In this document: one piece after another, positions 57,001-64,000 of the stretch | How positions within the stretch are numbered: position 1 is the stretch's first letter | Layout: every line of letters starts with the position of its first letter | From: Mytilisepta virgata | Taxonomy: Eukaryota; Mollusca; Bivalvia; Mytilida; Mytilidae | DNA length: 64,000 nucleotides | Direction of reading: 5' to 3' | Assembly: GCA_028015205.1 (NCBI GenBank) | Contig: CM051514.1 | Span: forward strand, 50,050,150-50,114,149 | Program-made: the position numbers and the translations under genes | The notes under the pieces: model-generated | Told to the model about the DNA's origin: nothing | Databases searched by the model: none | The model's input: only the letters and a program-made list of their open reading frames with translations

Positions 57001-60000
57001 TGACAGTTTTGTTCTACTGAACATATTGTAACGTATACATTCACTTTTATTGTTACTTTTTTTCAACAAAAAATTTTTTTGTTTAAATTTTTACCAAAGA
57101 TTTTTTGCAAGGAATTAAACCTTTGAAGAAAACCTTGTTAACCCATTACCATGGACATTATCTTAGAAATATTTAATCTGAAACCAATGTCAAGTAATAA
57201 TTGTATATAAAGTCCCAATAACAACAAATAAAAAAATAGGAGATTGCTAGTATCAGACTTCTGAAGGATCTTAGAAGACTTAATGGTAAGAACACCTTAG
57301 ACTAACCTTATATTTATAATATTTTGTTTATTATTTAAGGACATATAGTATATTTGAAAGGGACACCTTGTTATGACACACTGATAGAAGAGTTTGGTGA
57401 TTCTATTGTTGGTGAGAATGGTGAGATAAACAGAGGGGTTTTAGGATCCATAGTCTTCAGTAATCCTGTAAGTCATTAGCTCATGTTGTCCTCTATTGTT
57501 GGTGAGAATGGTGAGATAAACAAAAGGATCCATAGTCTTCAGTAATCCTGTAAGTCATTAGCTCACGTTGCCCTCTATTGTTAGTGAGAATGGTGAAATA
57601 AACAAAAGGGTTTTAGGGTCCATAGTCTTCAGTAATCCTGTAACTCATTAGCTCATGTTGTCCTCTATTGTTATTGAGAATGGTGAAATAAACAAAAGGG
57701 TTTTGAGGATCCATAGCCTTCAGTAACCCTGTAAGTCATTAGCTCATGTTGTCCTCTATTGTTATTGAGAATGGTGAAATAAAATGGTTTTAGGGTCCAT
57801 AGTCTTCAGTAATCCTGTAAGTCATTAGCTCATGTTGTGTATTGCTAGTGAGAATGGTGAAATAAACAAAAGGGTTTTAGGGTCCATAGTTGTCATTAAT
57901 CCTATAAGTCATTAGCTCATGTTGTCCTCTATTGTTAGTGAGAATGGTGAAATAAACAAAAGGGTTTTAGGGTCCATAGTCTTCAGTACTCCTGTAAAAC
58001 ATTGAAAAAGATGATTTCTGTTTTTTATCGTTTTCCATACTTTCTGTATTCTGTAGTCACCAATGGAATTCTGAGTATTTCAAAATGTATCTTGGACACA
58101 CAAGACCAGTAACCTTTGCCTGAAGTTTTGTTGAGTGCAAGAATTTATTAACCATATCGTCTTAATTTCTTCCCCATTAACTTACCTGTATTTTCTTTAT
58201 AGGACAAATTAAAATTGTTAAATAAAATAGTATGGCCAGAAATAGGAAAATTGGCAGAACAGAAAATAAAGGACCATGCAGAAGGTTTGTACTGAATATG
58301 TGTATTTAGTATTGATTAAGAGTAGAAATCAAGACAATTTACCAATTCAAATCAATTTGACATTAACTTTTAATGTCATAAAACGGACATTTATACAAAC
58401 AATGTTCAATGATGTGATTATTACTCTGATTGGGTAATTCATTTATAAAATGGAAGTTGGAATTTGTCTATAATTGGATATTGACTAAGGCAATTCCTTT
58501 AAAACATAACATAACTTTTTACTTTAGTCATAAGTAACTAGTTGACCTCTAGCATTAGTTTTAGAGAGTTATTTTCATAATTTACTTCAATGAATTATTT
58601 TTTTTTTGTATGATTTTTTGCTACATCAAAGGAAAACCCGTGTTTTGAGCATGGTTAAAACTGCACATGCTAACAAAGACTTGTAGCATTATATTGAAAT
58701 GAAATGTGATTCACTGGTGTTTTTTAAACTCATTAGACTGTTCAAATGTATACAACTTATACATAATTATGTGGTTTGATAATTTGAAAAGTTTGCTTAT
58801 TACAGATGGAAAAGAAATAGTTGTGCTAGAGGCAGCTTTGTTACTGGATGCTAACTGGGACAATTTAGTACATGAAGTTTGGACATCTATTATACCAACA
58901 GGGGAGGTAAGTCGTGTTAGAATACTAGGGATGTTTGGTACATGAAGTTGGGCATCTATTATACTGACAGGGGAGGTAAGTCATGTTAGAATAACTAAGA
59001 AAGTTTGGTACATGAAGTTTGGACATCTATTATACCAACAGGGGAGGTAAGTCGTGTTAGAATAACTAAGTGGTTTATGAGTGCAGTAAACTGACCCAAA
59101 CCAGGTTATTGAAGTATAACCTTTTTAAAAATTGGAAACATACCTTATAATATAATTTCCAGTACAATGATTCCCCGATTCAAGCATCAATAATGACTTG
59201 AAACTATTTGAATTTACAAGTGGTGGATTAATCTGTTGGTGATGTCACAAGACCAAACCAGGTTATACAGTATATACAATGTTGCTCTGTACTGTTCAGC
59301 CAATCAAAATACAGTATTAAAATCAAATTAAATTATGTTAGAGCAACTAGGATAGTTCGGTACATGAAGTTGGGATGTCTGTAATACCAACAGGAGAGGT
59401 AAGTCATGTTAGAATAACTGAGGAAGTTTGGATTTCGTTCCATTCAAATGAACATAGAAAATTCATGCAAATAATCAGTTTTCCGCACTTTGTCACTACG
59501 TCTTCGTCCAATTCACATAAGGAGATTATGCGTGTTTTCTCATAGCTCAAGCCGGTAGGGGACATTGTATTGCCCAGCAATACTTTCAGAATCCTTGTTA
59601 TTCATGTTTTGTAATATCAGTAATGTTGAAATATGAAATGGATGTTTGCATTAAATTTTAACACTTATCTAATTTCAGTAGAGCTTAAAGCCAAAATTGT
59701 TGAATAAAAAAAATACAGACCATGCAGAATTGTTTTATACTTTATATTATTGATGTTTTTAGGCAGTGAAGAGAATGATGGACAGAAATAAAATGTCAGA
59801 GGAGGAGGCTAATAAACGATTAAAATCACAACTGTCCAATAAGGAAAGAGTTCAAAGGTCAAATGTTGTATTGTGTACTCTTTGGGAATATGAATATACC
59901 CAATTACAAGTAAGTGATACAAATTAATAATTACATTTGGTTTGATAAATTGATTGATTAAATAAGTGCCATGTCAGTGATATTTAAGACATATTGCAGA

Positions 60001-60303
60001 GTATTTGTTCTATGAATGAATGAAAAGTCCAAAAAATTACACTGTATTAAAAAAGTCTTTAAATTTTTTTCTATAATTTCCTAAAAGTTCTAAAAATCAT
60101 CATATTTAAACTACTTGAGATTGTTGAGGTATGTGTGGATAATATTTTCAACTTTATACCTTCCCCGGACAACATAGAGTTATGTCCTTTGACAGAACAA
60201 AATCATAGTGAAAATGCTATGTTTATTATATATTTTTCAGGTAGAGAAAGCATGGTCACTGTTACAACAACGATTAAAGGACCAGAAAACATCAAAAAAC
60301 TAA
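50389..60303 (+). CDS. COASY: Bifunctional coenzyme A synthase (PPAT plus dephospho-CoA kinase), complete
   Basis: Nine exons: 50389-51004, 51537-51751, 54027-54158, 55400-55526, 57340-57467, 58203-58284, 58806-58906, 59763-59909, 60241-60303. They total 1611 nt, 536 aa (human 564). The enzyme catalyses the last two CoA steps: 4'-phosphopantetheine plus ATP to dephospho-CoA, then 3'-phosphorylation to CoA. An N-terminal regulatory segment (1-165) is followed by the PPAT nucleotidyltransferase with GGTFDRLHAGHK (169-180, His176 and His179 of the HxGH motif) and VVSEET (258-263). A linker KISSSSFRKRLLG precedes the kinase domain with Walker A GGIGSGKS (337-344), VVDCDKLG, INRGVLGSIVF, WPEIGKLA, LEAALLLDANW and the C-terminal VVLCTLWE. 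All phases join in frame. The protein in other animals is mitochondria-associated. Divergent from STK17. Confidence 0.96.
51005..51536. other. COASY intron 1
   Basis: AT-rich with no recognisable element. The open frame at 51044-51226 is not conserved in any way I can see. Confidence 0.7.
51537..51751 (+). CDS. COASY: COASY exon 2
   Basis: Acceptor tttaatag, donor AAG|gtatgt. It completes Lys206 and encodes KTLCELIAPTEDRINDVVEF, LKDIKPCIEH, RVVPISDMFGPTITDPKLQF and IVVSEETKKGGDKVNEERQK plus K. This is the second half of the PPAT domain, including the conserved VVSEET. Confidence 0.95.
51873..52224. mobile_element. TTAAGGATG-type MITE, copy 2
   Basis: Left end ttaaggatggtcgctgctc and right end agcaaacatccttaa form decayed inverted repeats. 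The interior tgtgcttgtttttgagatat then aagccattgaaaatttg parallels tgtgctcatttaagagctat then aatgccttgcaaatttg in the 62767 copy. Confidence 0.65.
53190..53521. mobile_element. 330-bp foldback element
   Basis: The left arm (aatctaattaaaatgagttc ... tgggagatctaactacagct, gcttgagggtcatg) is the reverse complement of the right arm (catgaccctcaagc, agctgtagttagatctccca ... gaactaattttaattagatt). Arms are about 150 bases, and the inner 50 bases are nearly perfect. The loop of about 75 bases is CpG-richer. No coding. Confidence 0.85.
53777..53876. repeat. 100-bp palindrome around ATGCATGCATGG
   Basis: Left arm agggttagtcatgcatgcat (53777 on) and right arm atgcatgcatggctaaccct (to 53876) are inverted over about 32 bases with a 34-base spacer. 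It lies 150 bp before COASY exon 3. Confidence 0.8.
54027..54158 (+). CDS. COASY: COASY exon 3
   Basis: Acceptor gtatttccag, donor AAG|gtgagt. Forty-four codons, GFSVLKQHVIELVQDVCHNQ, YEEEKISSSS and FRKRLLGTVINAIK. The SSSSFR(Q/K)R block is a conserved link between the two enzymatic domains. Confidence 0.95.
54329..54402. repeat. Inverted repeat of about 26 bp with a third direct copy
   Basis: acccaagggaaagatttc followed by gtctcc is inverted as ggagac and gaaatctttcacgtgggt. A further acccatgggaaagatatct at about 54412 repeats the left arm in the same orientation. The patch has more CpG than the intron around it. Confidence 0.55.
54598..55275. repeat. Tandem repeat of about 148 bp, 4 to 5 copies
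   Basis: Units share tatttggtctatagatag, gtgggtacatgccagtctga, accttgacctcaatttcatg and gagtgactttgtc. Landmarks are near 54605, 54750, 54898, 55046 and 55190. Unlike the arrays next to exons 5 and 7, the unit contains no exon sequence. Confidence 0.8.
55400..55526 (+). CDS. COASY: COASY exon 4
   Basis: Acceptor ctgtatttcag, donor TTAG|gtatcc. Encodes GNPKIPDSPYVIGLTGGIGS, GKSALCKRLEKLGAGVVDCD and KL plus one base of Gly364. Contains the Walker A loop of the dephospho-CoA kinase domain. Confidence 0.95.
55527..57339. other. COASY intron 4
   Basis: Mostly filled by the repeat element at 55640-56985; the remainder is AT-rich without features. Confidence 0.75.
55640..56985 (-). mobile_element. 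Compound repeat with about 155-bp internal units
   Basis: The right end gccaggtgagcgatacaggc then ctcagctcactgagcctctt is the reverse complement of the left end of the element at 36576-37676. Internal units share aaacaaaatggccgccatga, gcatttacatgttctgattg, cttctcctctgaaaccgtaa and atctatggaaggtcctttac, about five copies. The 55739-55939 and 56153-56377 open frames are internal to it. Confidence 0.7.
57340..57467 (+). CDS. COASY: COASY exon 5
   Basis: Acceptor ttatttaag, donor CCT|gtaagt. Completes Gly364 and encodes HIVYLKGTPCYDTLIEEFGD, SIVGENGEIN and RGVLGSIVFSNP. INR.VLGS.VF is the conserved kinase-domain block. The last 66 nt are the first unit of the adjoining tandem array. Confidence 0.95.
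57402..57997. repeat. About 90-bp tandem array seeded on the COASY exon 5 donor, seven copies
   Basis: Each unit holds exon text from tctattgttggtgagaatgg to cttcagtaatcct, the donor, and 24 bases of intron (gtaagtcattagctcatgtt, gtcc). Unit starts are about 57402 (real exon), 57494, 57574, 57664, 57755, 57838 and 57929. Donor status: copies 2, 4 and 5 gtaagt, copy 3 gtaact, copy 6 mutated to ataagt, copy 7 gtaaaa. Copies 2 and 5 have small deletions. Copies share changes absent from the exon, such as gaaataaacaaaagg. Confidence 0.93.
58203..58284 (+). CDS. COASY: COASY exon 6
   Basis: Acceptor attttctttatag, donor GAAG|gtttgt. Encodes DKLKLLNKIVWPEIGKLAEQ then KIKDHAE plus one base of Asp434. 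Matches the human KKQLKILTDIMWPIIAKLA region. The donor gtttgt is the weakest in the gene. Confidence 0.94.
58285..58805. other. COASY intron 6
   Basis: AT-rich; no element or exon recognised. Confidence 0.7.
58806..58906 (+). CDS. COASY: COASY exon 7
   Basis: Acceptor gcttattacag, donor GAG|gtaagt. Completes Asp434 and encodes GKEIVVLEAALLLDANWDNL then VHEVWTSIIPTGE. LEAALLLDANW is the conserved kinase-domain core. The end of the exon starts a tandem duplication. Confidence 0.95.
58866..59072. repeat. 72-bp tandem triplication seeded on the COASY exon 7 donor
   Basis: The unit runs from ggtacatgaagtttggacat through ctattataccaacaggggag, the donor gtaagtcgtgttagaataac and about 14 more bases. 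Copies start near 58866 (real exon), 58936 and 59008. Copy 3 is nearly identical to the exon; copy 2 differs by about five bases. All three keep a gtaagt donor. Confidence 0.92.
59357..59430. repeat. Dispersed fourth copy of the exon 7 donor unit
   Basis: cggtacatgaagttgggatg, ctgtaataccaacaggagag and gtaagtcatgttagaataac follow in order, about 290 bp beyond the tandem triplet. It shares aagttggg and gtaagtcatg with copy 2, so it probably derives from that copy. Confidence 0.85.
59685..59745 (+). pseudogene. Possible decayed copy of COASY exon 6
   Basis: The text aaaattgttgaataaaa matches exon 6 aaaattgttaaataaaa in 16 of 17 bases, and agaccatgcagaat, shortly after, matches the exon end ggaccatgcagaag. 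About 35 bases between them are missing. It is preceded by a possible acceptor, taatttcag. It sits just upstream of exon 8. Confidence 0.4.
59763..59909 (+). CDS. COASY: COASY exon 8
   Basis: Acceptor gatgtttttag, donor CAA|gtaagt. Encodes AVKRMMDRNKMSEEEANKRL, KSQLSNKERV and QRSNVVLCTLWEYEYTQLQ. It corresponds to the human lid and C-terminal helices (VVLSTLWE). Confidence 0.95.
60241..60303 (+). CDS. COASY: COASY exon 9 (last)
   Basis: Acceptor tatatttttcag. Encodes VEKAWSLLQQRLKDQKTSKN and stops at TAA 60301-60303. VEKAW.LLQ.R matches the human C-terminus. Confidence 0.95.
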   Translation, partial: VEKAWSLLQQRLKDQKTSKN

Positions 60304-60424
60304 ATCAAAAGAGAGAAAAAATGTGTTTTTATTTACAATTGTTATTAGAATTTGTTATATTCATTGTTATACAGAAATTTTGTAATGTCAATGAAATTAT
60401 TTACATATGGAACAAATGTGATTT

Positions 60425-60490
60425 AATAAAAGGGAAAAAATACTGTTTATTGATATATAGAAGAGTTTACCTCATTTTCAGCAAATAAAA
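60425..60490 (+). promoter_or_regulatory. Likely COASY polyadenylation signals
   Basis: AATAAA at 60425-60430 and again at about 60484, 120 and 180 bases after the stop codon. The actual cleavage site cannot be read from the sequence. Confidence 0.5.
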
Positions 60491-61614
60491 AATTTATTTT
60501 TACAATCTTTATAAACAGGAAGAAAAGAGAGCGTCGGCAAGCCTTTCTCTCCAATTCATATTAATGACAAATAATTTAATATTGGATAATTTTTTTTAGT
60601 CTATCATATCATAGACTAAATTTTTTTTCTTCTATGATGTCATAAAGGGGAATTCCTCTGTTGGAATTCAATTATGTGTTTTTGTTTTCATATTTATTCG
60701 AAAAAAAAACCTCAATATGTGCAGTGCACACATTAAAATAACAGGTTATTTAGTCTGCACTACTTCATTGAGGTTATTTCTTCATAGACAGAAAAAAATA
60801 AGTCAATCCTAAAATAAATTAGATATTTGGAGACAATTTATGTATATACTGTATGTACTAATATATCAAATATAATATAACAAAAGGTATTTGGTGGAAT
60901 AATTCTTGACACAAAATCCCTTTATATACATGATCAAAATTTAAGCACAGAAAGCACTTTTATCTATAAGTCACAATGAGGCCTACAAGTAATCAGAGGT
61001 TTGAGCTGAATTCTTTGTTTAAAACTTGTCAAATTACACACAGAAACAGTCATATTTAACTAGACCGGTGTTTTTGAGATTCAATTCCTATTTTTTTACC
61101 AATTTATTTTCTCTGGAGAAGTAAATGATATTAATGTACACTTTGTCTTGACACATCACTTGACATTGACTTAAAGTTCATGATTCACTTGCTTTCAAAC
61201 CTTTTCAATTTTAAGACAATTGGCTATGAACTAGCCCCTGCATGTTGGTCACCCCACTGCTCAGTATCTATCTTGTTTTCAGGGACATCGTAGGTAGTTT
61301 TTTTAAACTGAAAATGATCACTTTAATATGAGAGATGGATTATGGTGAATTAATTCTTGACACAAAATATACATGACATCAGTCTTCAAACAGAGGAATG
61401 GTGCTTTTATAATTGTTCTTATGCTTGTCAATAATCTGGTTATGAGTCTTATATGAAGCAACAGGTAAGGTTTAACCAATAAGATGGTTGTTTTTCATGA
61501 CAAAGGACCTGCTGACTTACCATTGTTACTATACTGTAAAATCAAAAATAGTTTAGTTTTACTGATTCAAAAAATTTAACAAGATGATTATTAAGCTTGA
61601 CATTTCAGTTTGGT

Positions 61615-61773
61615 TTAGTTTGGTTGGGGTGTTACGCAATCCTTGTCAATTAAGACCGGAGTCGAACACCCTGCCACAAGGTGAGATTCGAACTCACAAC
61701 CTCAGTGTTGACAGGCTAGTGATCATTAGTAGTCATGACCAACTAACTAGACCACTCGACCACCAAGGCCCCT
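61615..61773 (-). mobile_element. tRNA-derived SINE with intact A and B boxes, body deleted
   Basis: On the minus strand it begins GGGGCCTTGGTGGTCGAGTG then GTCTAGTTAG (A-box region of a tRNA) and GTGAGTTCGAATCTCACC (B box). It then jumps from caaggatt directly to gcgtaacacc, so most of the SINE body is missing. It shows that the family at 18440, 26300 and 37884 has a tRNA head. Confidence 0.75.
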
Positions 61774-62766
61774 GCTTTTTATTTCAGTGTGTAATATACT
61801 GTTGCAACATATTCCATATCTCTTTATTTTGTTTTTAAGGGCCTCATAGGCAGTTTGTTGTAACAGAAAATGATCACTTTAAATGAATTCCTGAAAGCGG
61901 TACAAAAACCCTGACAAACATCCTATTTTCATGGCCTACTTTTTAATATTTCCAAAAGCATCATATAACATAGGCCTAAAAGACACATCTGCATGTCTGT
62001 CTTAATTCTCTGCCATGATATTGACAGAAAGTCATAAGACGAAGATGTATTTATGGTGATAACATTTCAGATACTTAGGATTAATATAATGCTAAGATTT
62101 TTTTTGTGATATGGCTGCAGTTGTGATACTTGGTTGCTGTTGAGTTTTTGTGTCCCCGCAACAAATAGTCAAGGATCATTTAGGATATTTTATTTATTTG
62201 GATACCTCCTACAGTTTTTGTACTAGAATGTTTTTTATTTTACAGAATGAATGTGTTGTGTGCATATTAAAAGGATTTCTATTTACTTCAATATTTCAGA
62301 AAATTATTGGTTGTTGAACTTTGTCATTTTCTGAAAAATGCTTATCCAAGTTCAAAATAGGACTTCATACATTGAAGAATGTGCAGGGCATCATATGTGT
62401 CTTACATAAACCTCAAATGTATTTAAAACAGCTATGTAAAAGTGGCAGTGGGATATTGATGGCAAAAAGAGGGGGGTTACTTCTATATAGTTTTTTTGCT
62501 TCTAATGAAATTTTTTTGACTTGAGAAATAAAGCATATTTATATAAGTTTATTTAATATTTGAAGAAAATAAAACCATATCAATAACATAAAAATCCCAT
62601 TAAGAACAAACAGCAACAAATACAATTATATAAGTAGATCAAATATTTTACTAAAACTTCAGTACAATAAAGTCAATCTTTGTATGGAATCCATTCACAT
62701 AAGTTTGACTCTTCCTTCCATTAATTACAAATACTTCTTTAAGCAACAAACAATTACAATGATACT

Positions 62767-63151
62767 TTAAGGATGATCGCTGGTCTAATGGGAAATAAAT
62801 AGGATTTGAAATAGGTATTTTAGTTTGAGAGAACATATGAATAGTAAACAAAAAAGCAAGAAAAAAATATAGGTTCATGTGCTCATTTAAGAGCTATAAT
62901 GCCTTGCAAATTTGCAGGAAATGGGTTTTCTCTGGATTTTTCATGGTCTTTGCATTGACAACTTCAGTCTCTCAAAGATGTATGAAAAAATAAAAAGGAT
63001 TTCATAAAATTTTGTCGAATACCATTTTAAGGTAATAGAAAAAAAAGTTGGGGTTCATGGGCAAAAAATTTCATGTTTAAGAAATGGATAAAACCCAAGG
63101 ATTCCGAAAATCTGACAATAAGACCAAAACATGACCAGCGAGCATCCTTAA
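62767..63151. mobile_element. TTAAGGATG-type MITE, copy 3
   Basis: Left end ttaaggatgatcgctggtc and right end gaccagcgagcatccttaa are inverted with one mismatch over 19 bp. At 385 bp it is the fullest copy of the family (others at 34628 and 51873). No open frame beyond short chance ones. Confidence 0.8.
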
Positions 63152-63845
63152 ATGGGAGTGAAGTTCTTGTTGGATGGGTGAAAATTAATATGTAAGGGAA
63201 TACAATCCAATAAGGTTACTCCACTGAATTTTTACTGAAAATTTACCAGATGGTCAGTTTTTATGTATTCTTTTCAAATATGTAAAGAAAAACATACCTT
63301 CATGACTTAGTTTTTAAGATAATCAACACTGAATTTGGTATATTTGAGCCAAAAACCCTAAATTTTTCATCATACTTAATTGTAAACTGCCGAGTGTGTA
63401 ATGCCTAGCTTCACTGCAGTTCAGTGTATCAACTACATTTAGCTCAAACATTTTGTGCAAATGAACCGATTTTAATATTGTTTAAATCAAACGTCTGCAA
63501 AAACATGTACAGATAAATTTATTTCCAAGCCCTACACTTCAGTTAGCTTTGTCAATTAAAATAAGATATATCCAAACCATACAATTTTAATCTGATTTTA
63601 TATTTACATAAAATATCACAAGTAATTATTTGAAATCAATTTTTATATTTAATTATTACTTCATATTTTTTGATACACAATTATTGTTGATTTGATCAAT
63701 AAATTTGTTGAACTTTCCTCTTGTTCAGATACTACAATTTCAATAGGCATATCACAAGGGCATAATACAAGAAAATTGAAATCCTAGTTAGGTTTTGTTT
63801 CAAAACAATTCAGAAATCGTAAAGTAAAATGATATGTCAAAAGAT

Positions 63846-64000
63846 CATTAAAGAATGTGGACCATATGAAGAACAAAATTTGGAATTCGGACGATGTATA
63901 TAGACAACAAATTTTGGAATGTAGATAGTGTAAAGAAAATTTGGAATGTGGACTGTTTAAGAACAAAATTTGGAATGAGGACGGTATAAATAGCAAAATT
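63846..64000. repeat. Tandem repeat of about 30-35 bp running off the window
   Basis: Five diverged units of the type ggaatgtggacngtntaaag then aacaaaattt, starting near 63854, 63881, 63917, 63945 and 63973. The array is cut by the window end. Confidence 0.75.

Larger units (their letters stand above)
60491..64000. other. Gene-free stretch after COASY
   Basis: Contains a perfect short hairpin at 60594-60626 (tttagtctat and atagactaaa). Two diverged repeats of a phrase ending aaaatgatcactttaa lie near 61290 and 61865. A SINE at 61615-61773, a MITE at 62767-63151 and a tandem repeat from 63846 to the window end complete it. I see no coding exons. Confidence 0.65.

Noticed and set aside
61680..61773. 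Functional tRNA gene on the minus strand
   Set aside because: A and B boxes are present but the sequence leads into a SINE 3' end, and stems do not pair as a complete tRNA.

Overview
This is eukaryotic, AT-rich nuclear DNA. Coding exons are short, bounded by GT/AG and separated by repeat-filled introns. Gene content, tRNA-derived SINEs of the type seen in bivalves, many small inverted-repeat transposons and a very high density of the palindrome TACATGTA suggest a bivalve mollusc, possibly a mussel. That assignment is inference. No bacterial, viral or CRISPR features were seen.

Layout. (1) 1634-2068 (+): the last two coding exons of a membrane-dipeptidase (M19) gene whose 5' part lies outside the window. 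(2) 8745-40728 (-): a complete seven-exon DRAK/STK17 protein kinase gene (431 aa by my splice model). Its first intron is about 21 kb. It converges with the dipeptidase gene across a 6.7 kb gene-free stretch. (3) 50389-60303 (+): a complete nine-exon gene for bifunctional coenzyme A synthase (COASY, 536 aa), divergent from STK17. A possible extra 5' coding exon lies at 45576-45605. (4) 60304-64000: gene-free sequence with repeats.

The three genes have no obvious shared pathway: peptide hydrolysis, apoptosis/cytoskeleton kinase signalling, and the last two steps of CoA synthesis. The 40.7-50.4 kb stretch between the divergent genes holds at least four 3' fragments of non-LTR retrotransposons in both orientations. 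One of them was split by a 1 kb inverted-repeat element flanked by an 8-bp target duplication.

The most unusual signal is a recurring architecture: tandem duplications that begin inside an exon, cross its 5' splice site and end in the intron. I see four clear cases in two neighbouring genes. In STK17 exon 4, a 46-bp unit occurs about 37 times, 33 nt of it exon-derived and nearly every copy keeping a GT donor. In STK17 exon 6, a 110-bp unit occurs twice. In COASY exon 5, an approximately 90-bp unit occurs seven times. In COASY exon 7, a 72-bp unit occurs three times plus one dispersed copy. A fifth, decayed case may derive from COASY exon 6. These place arrays of decoy donor sites directly downstream of functional exons.
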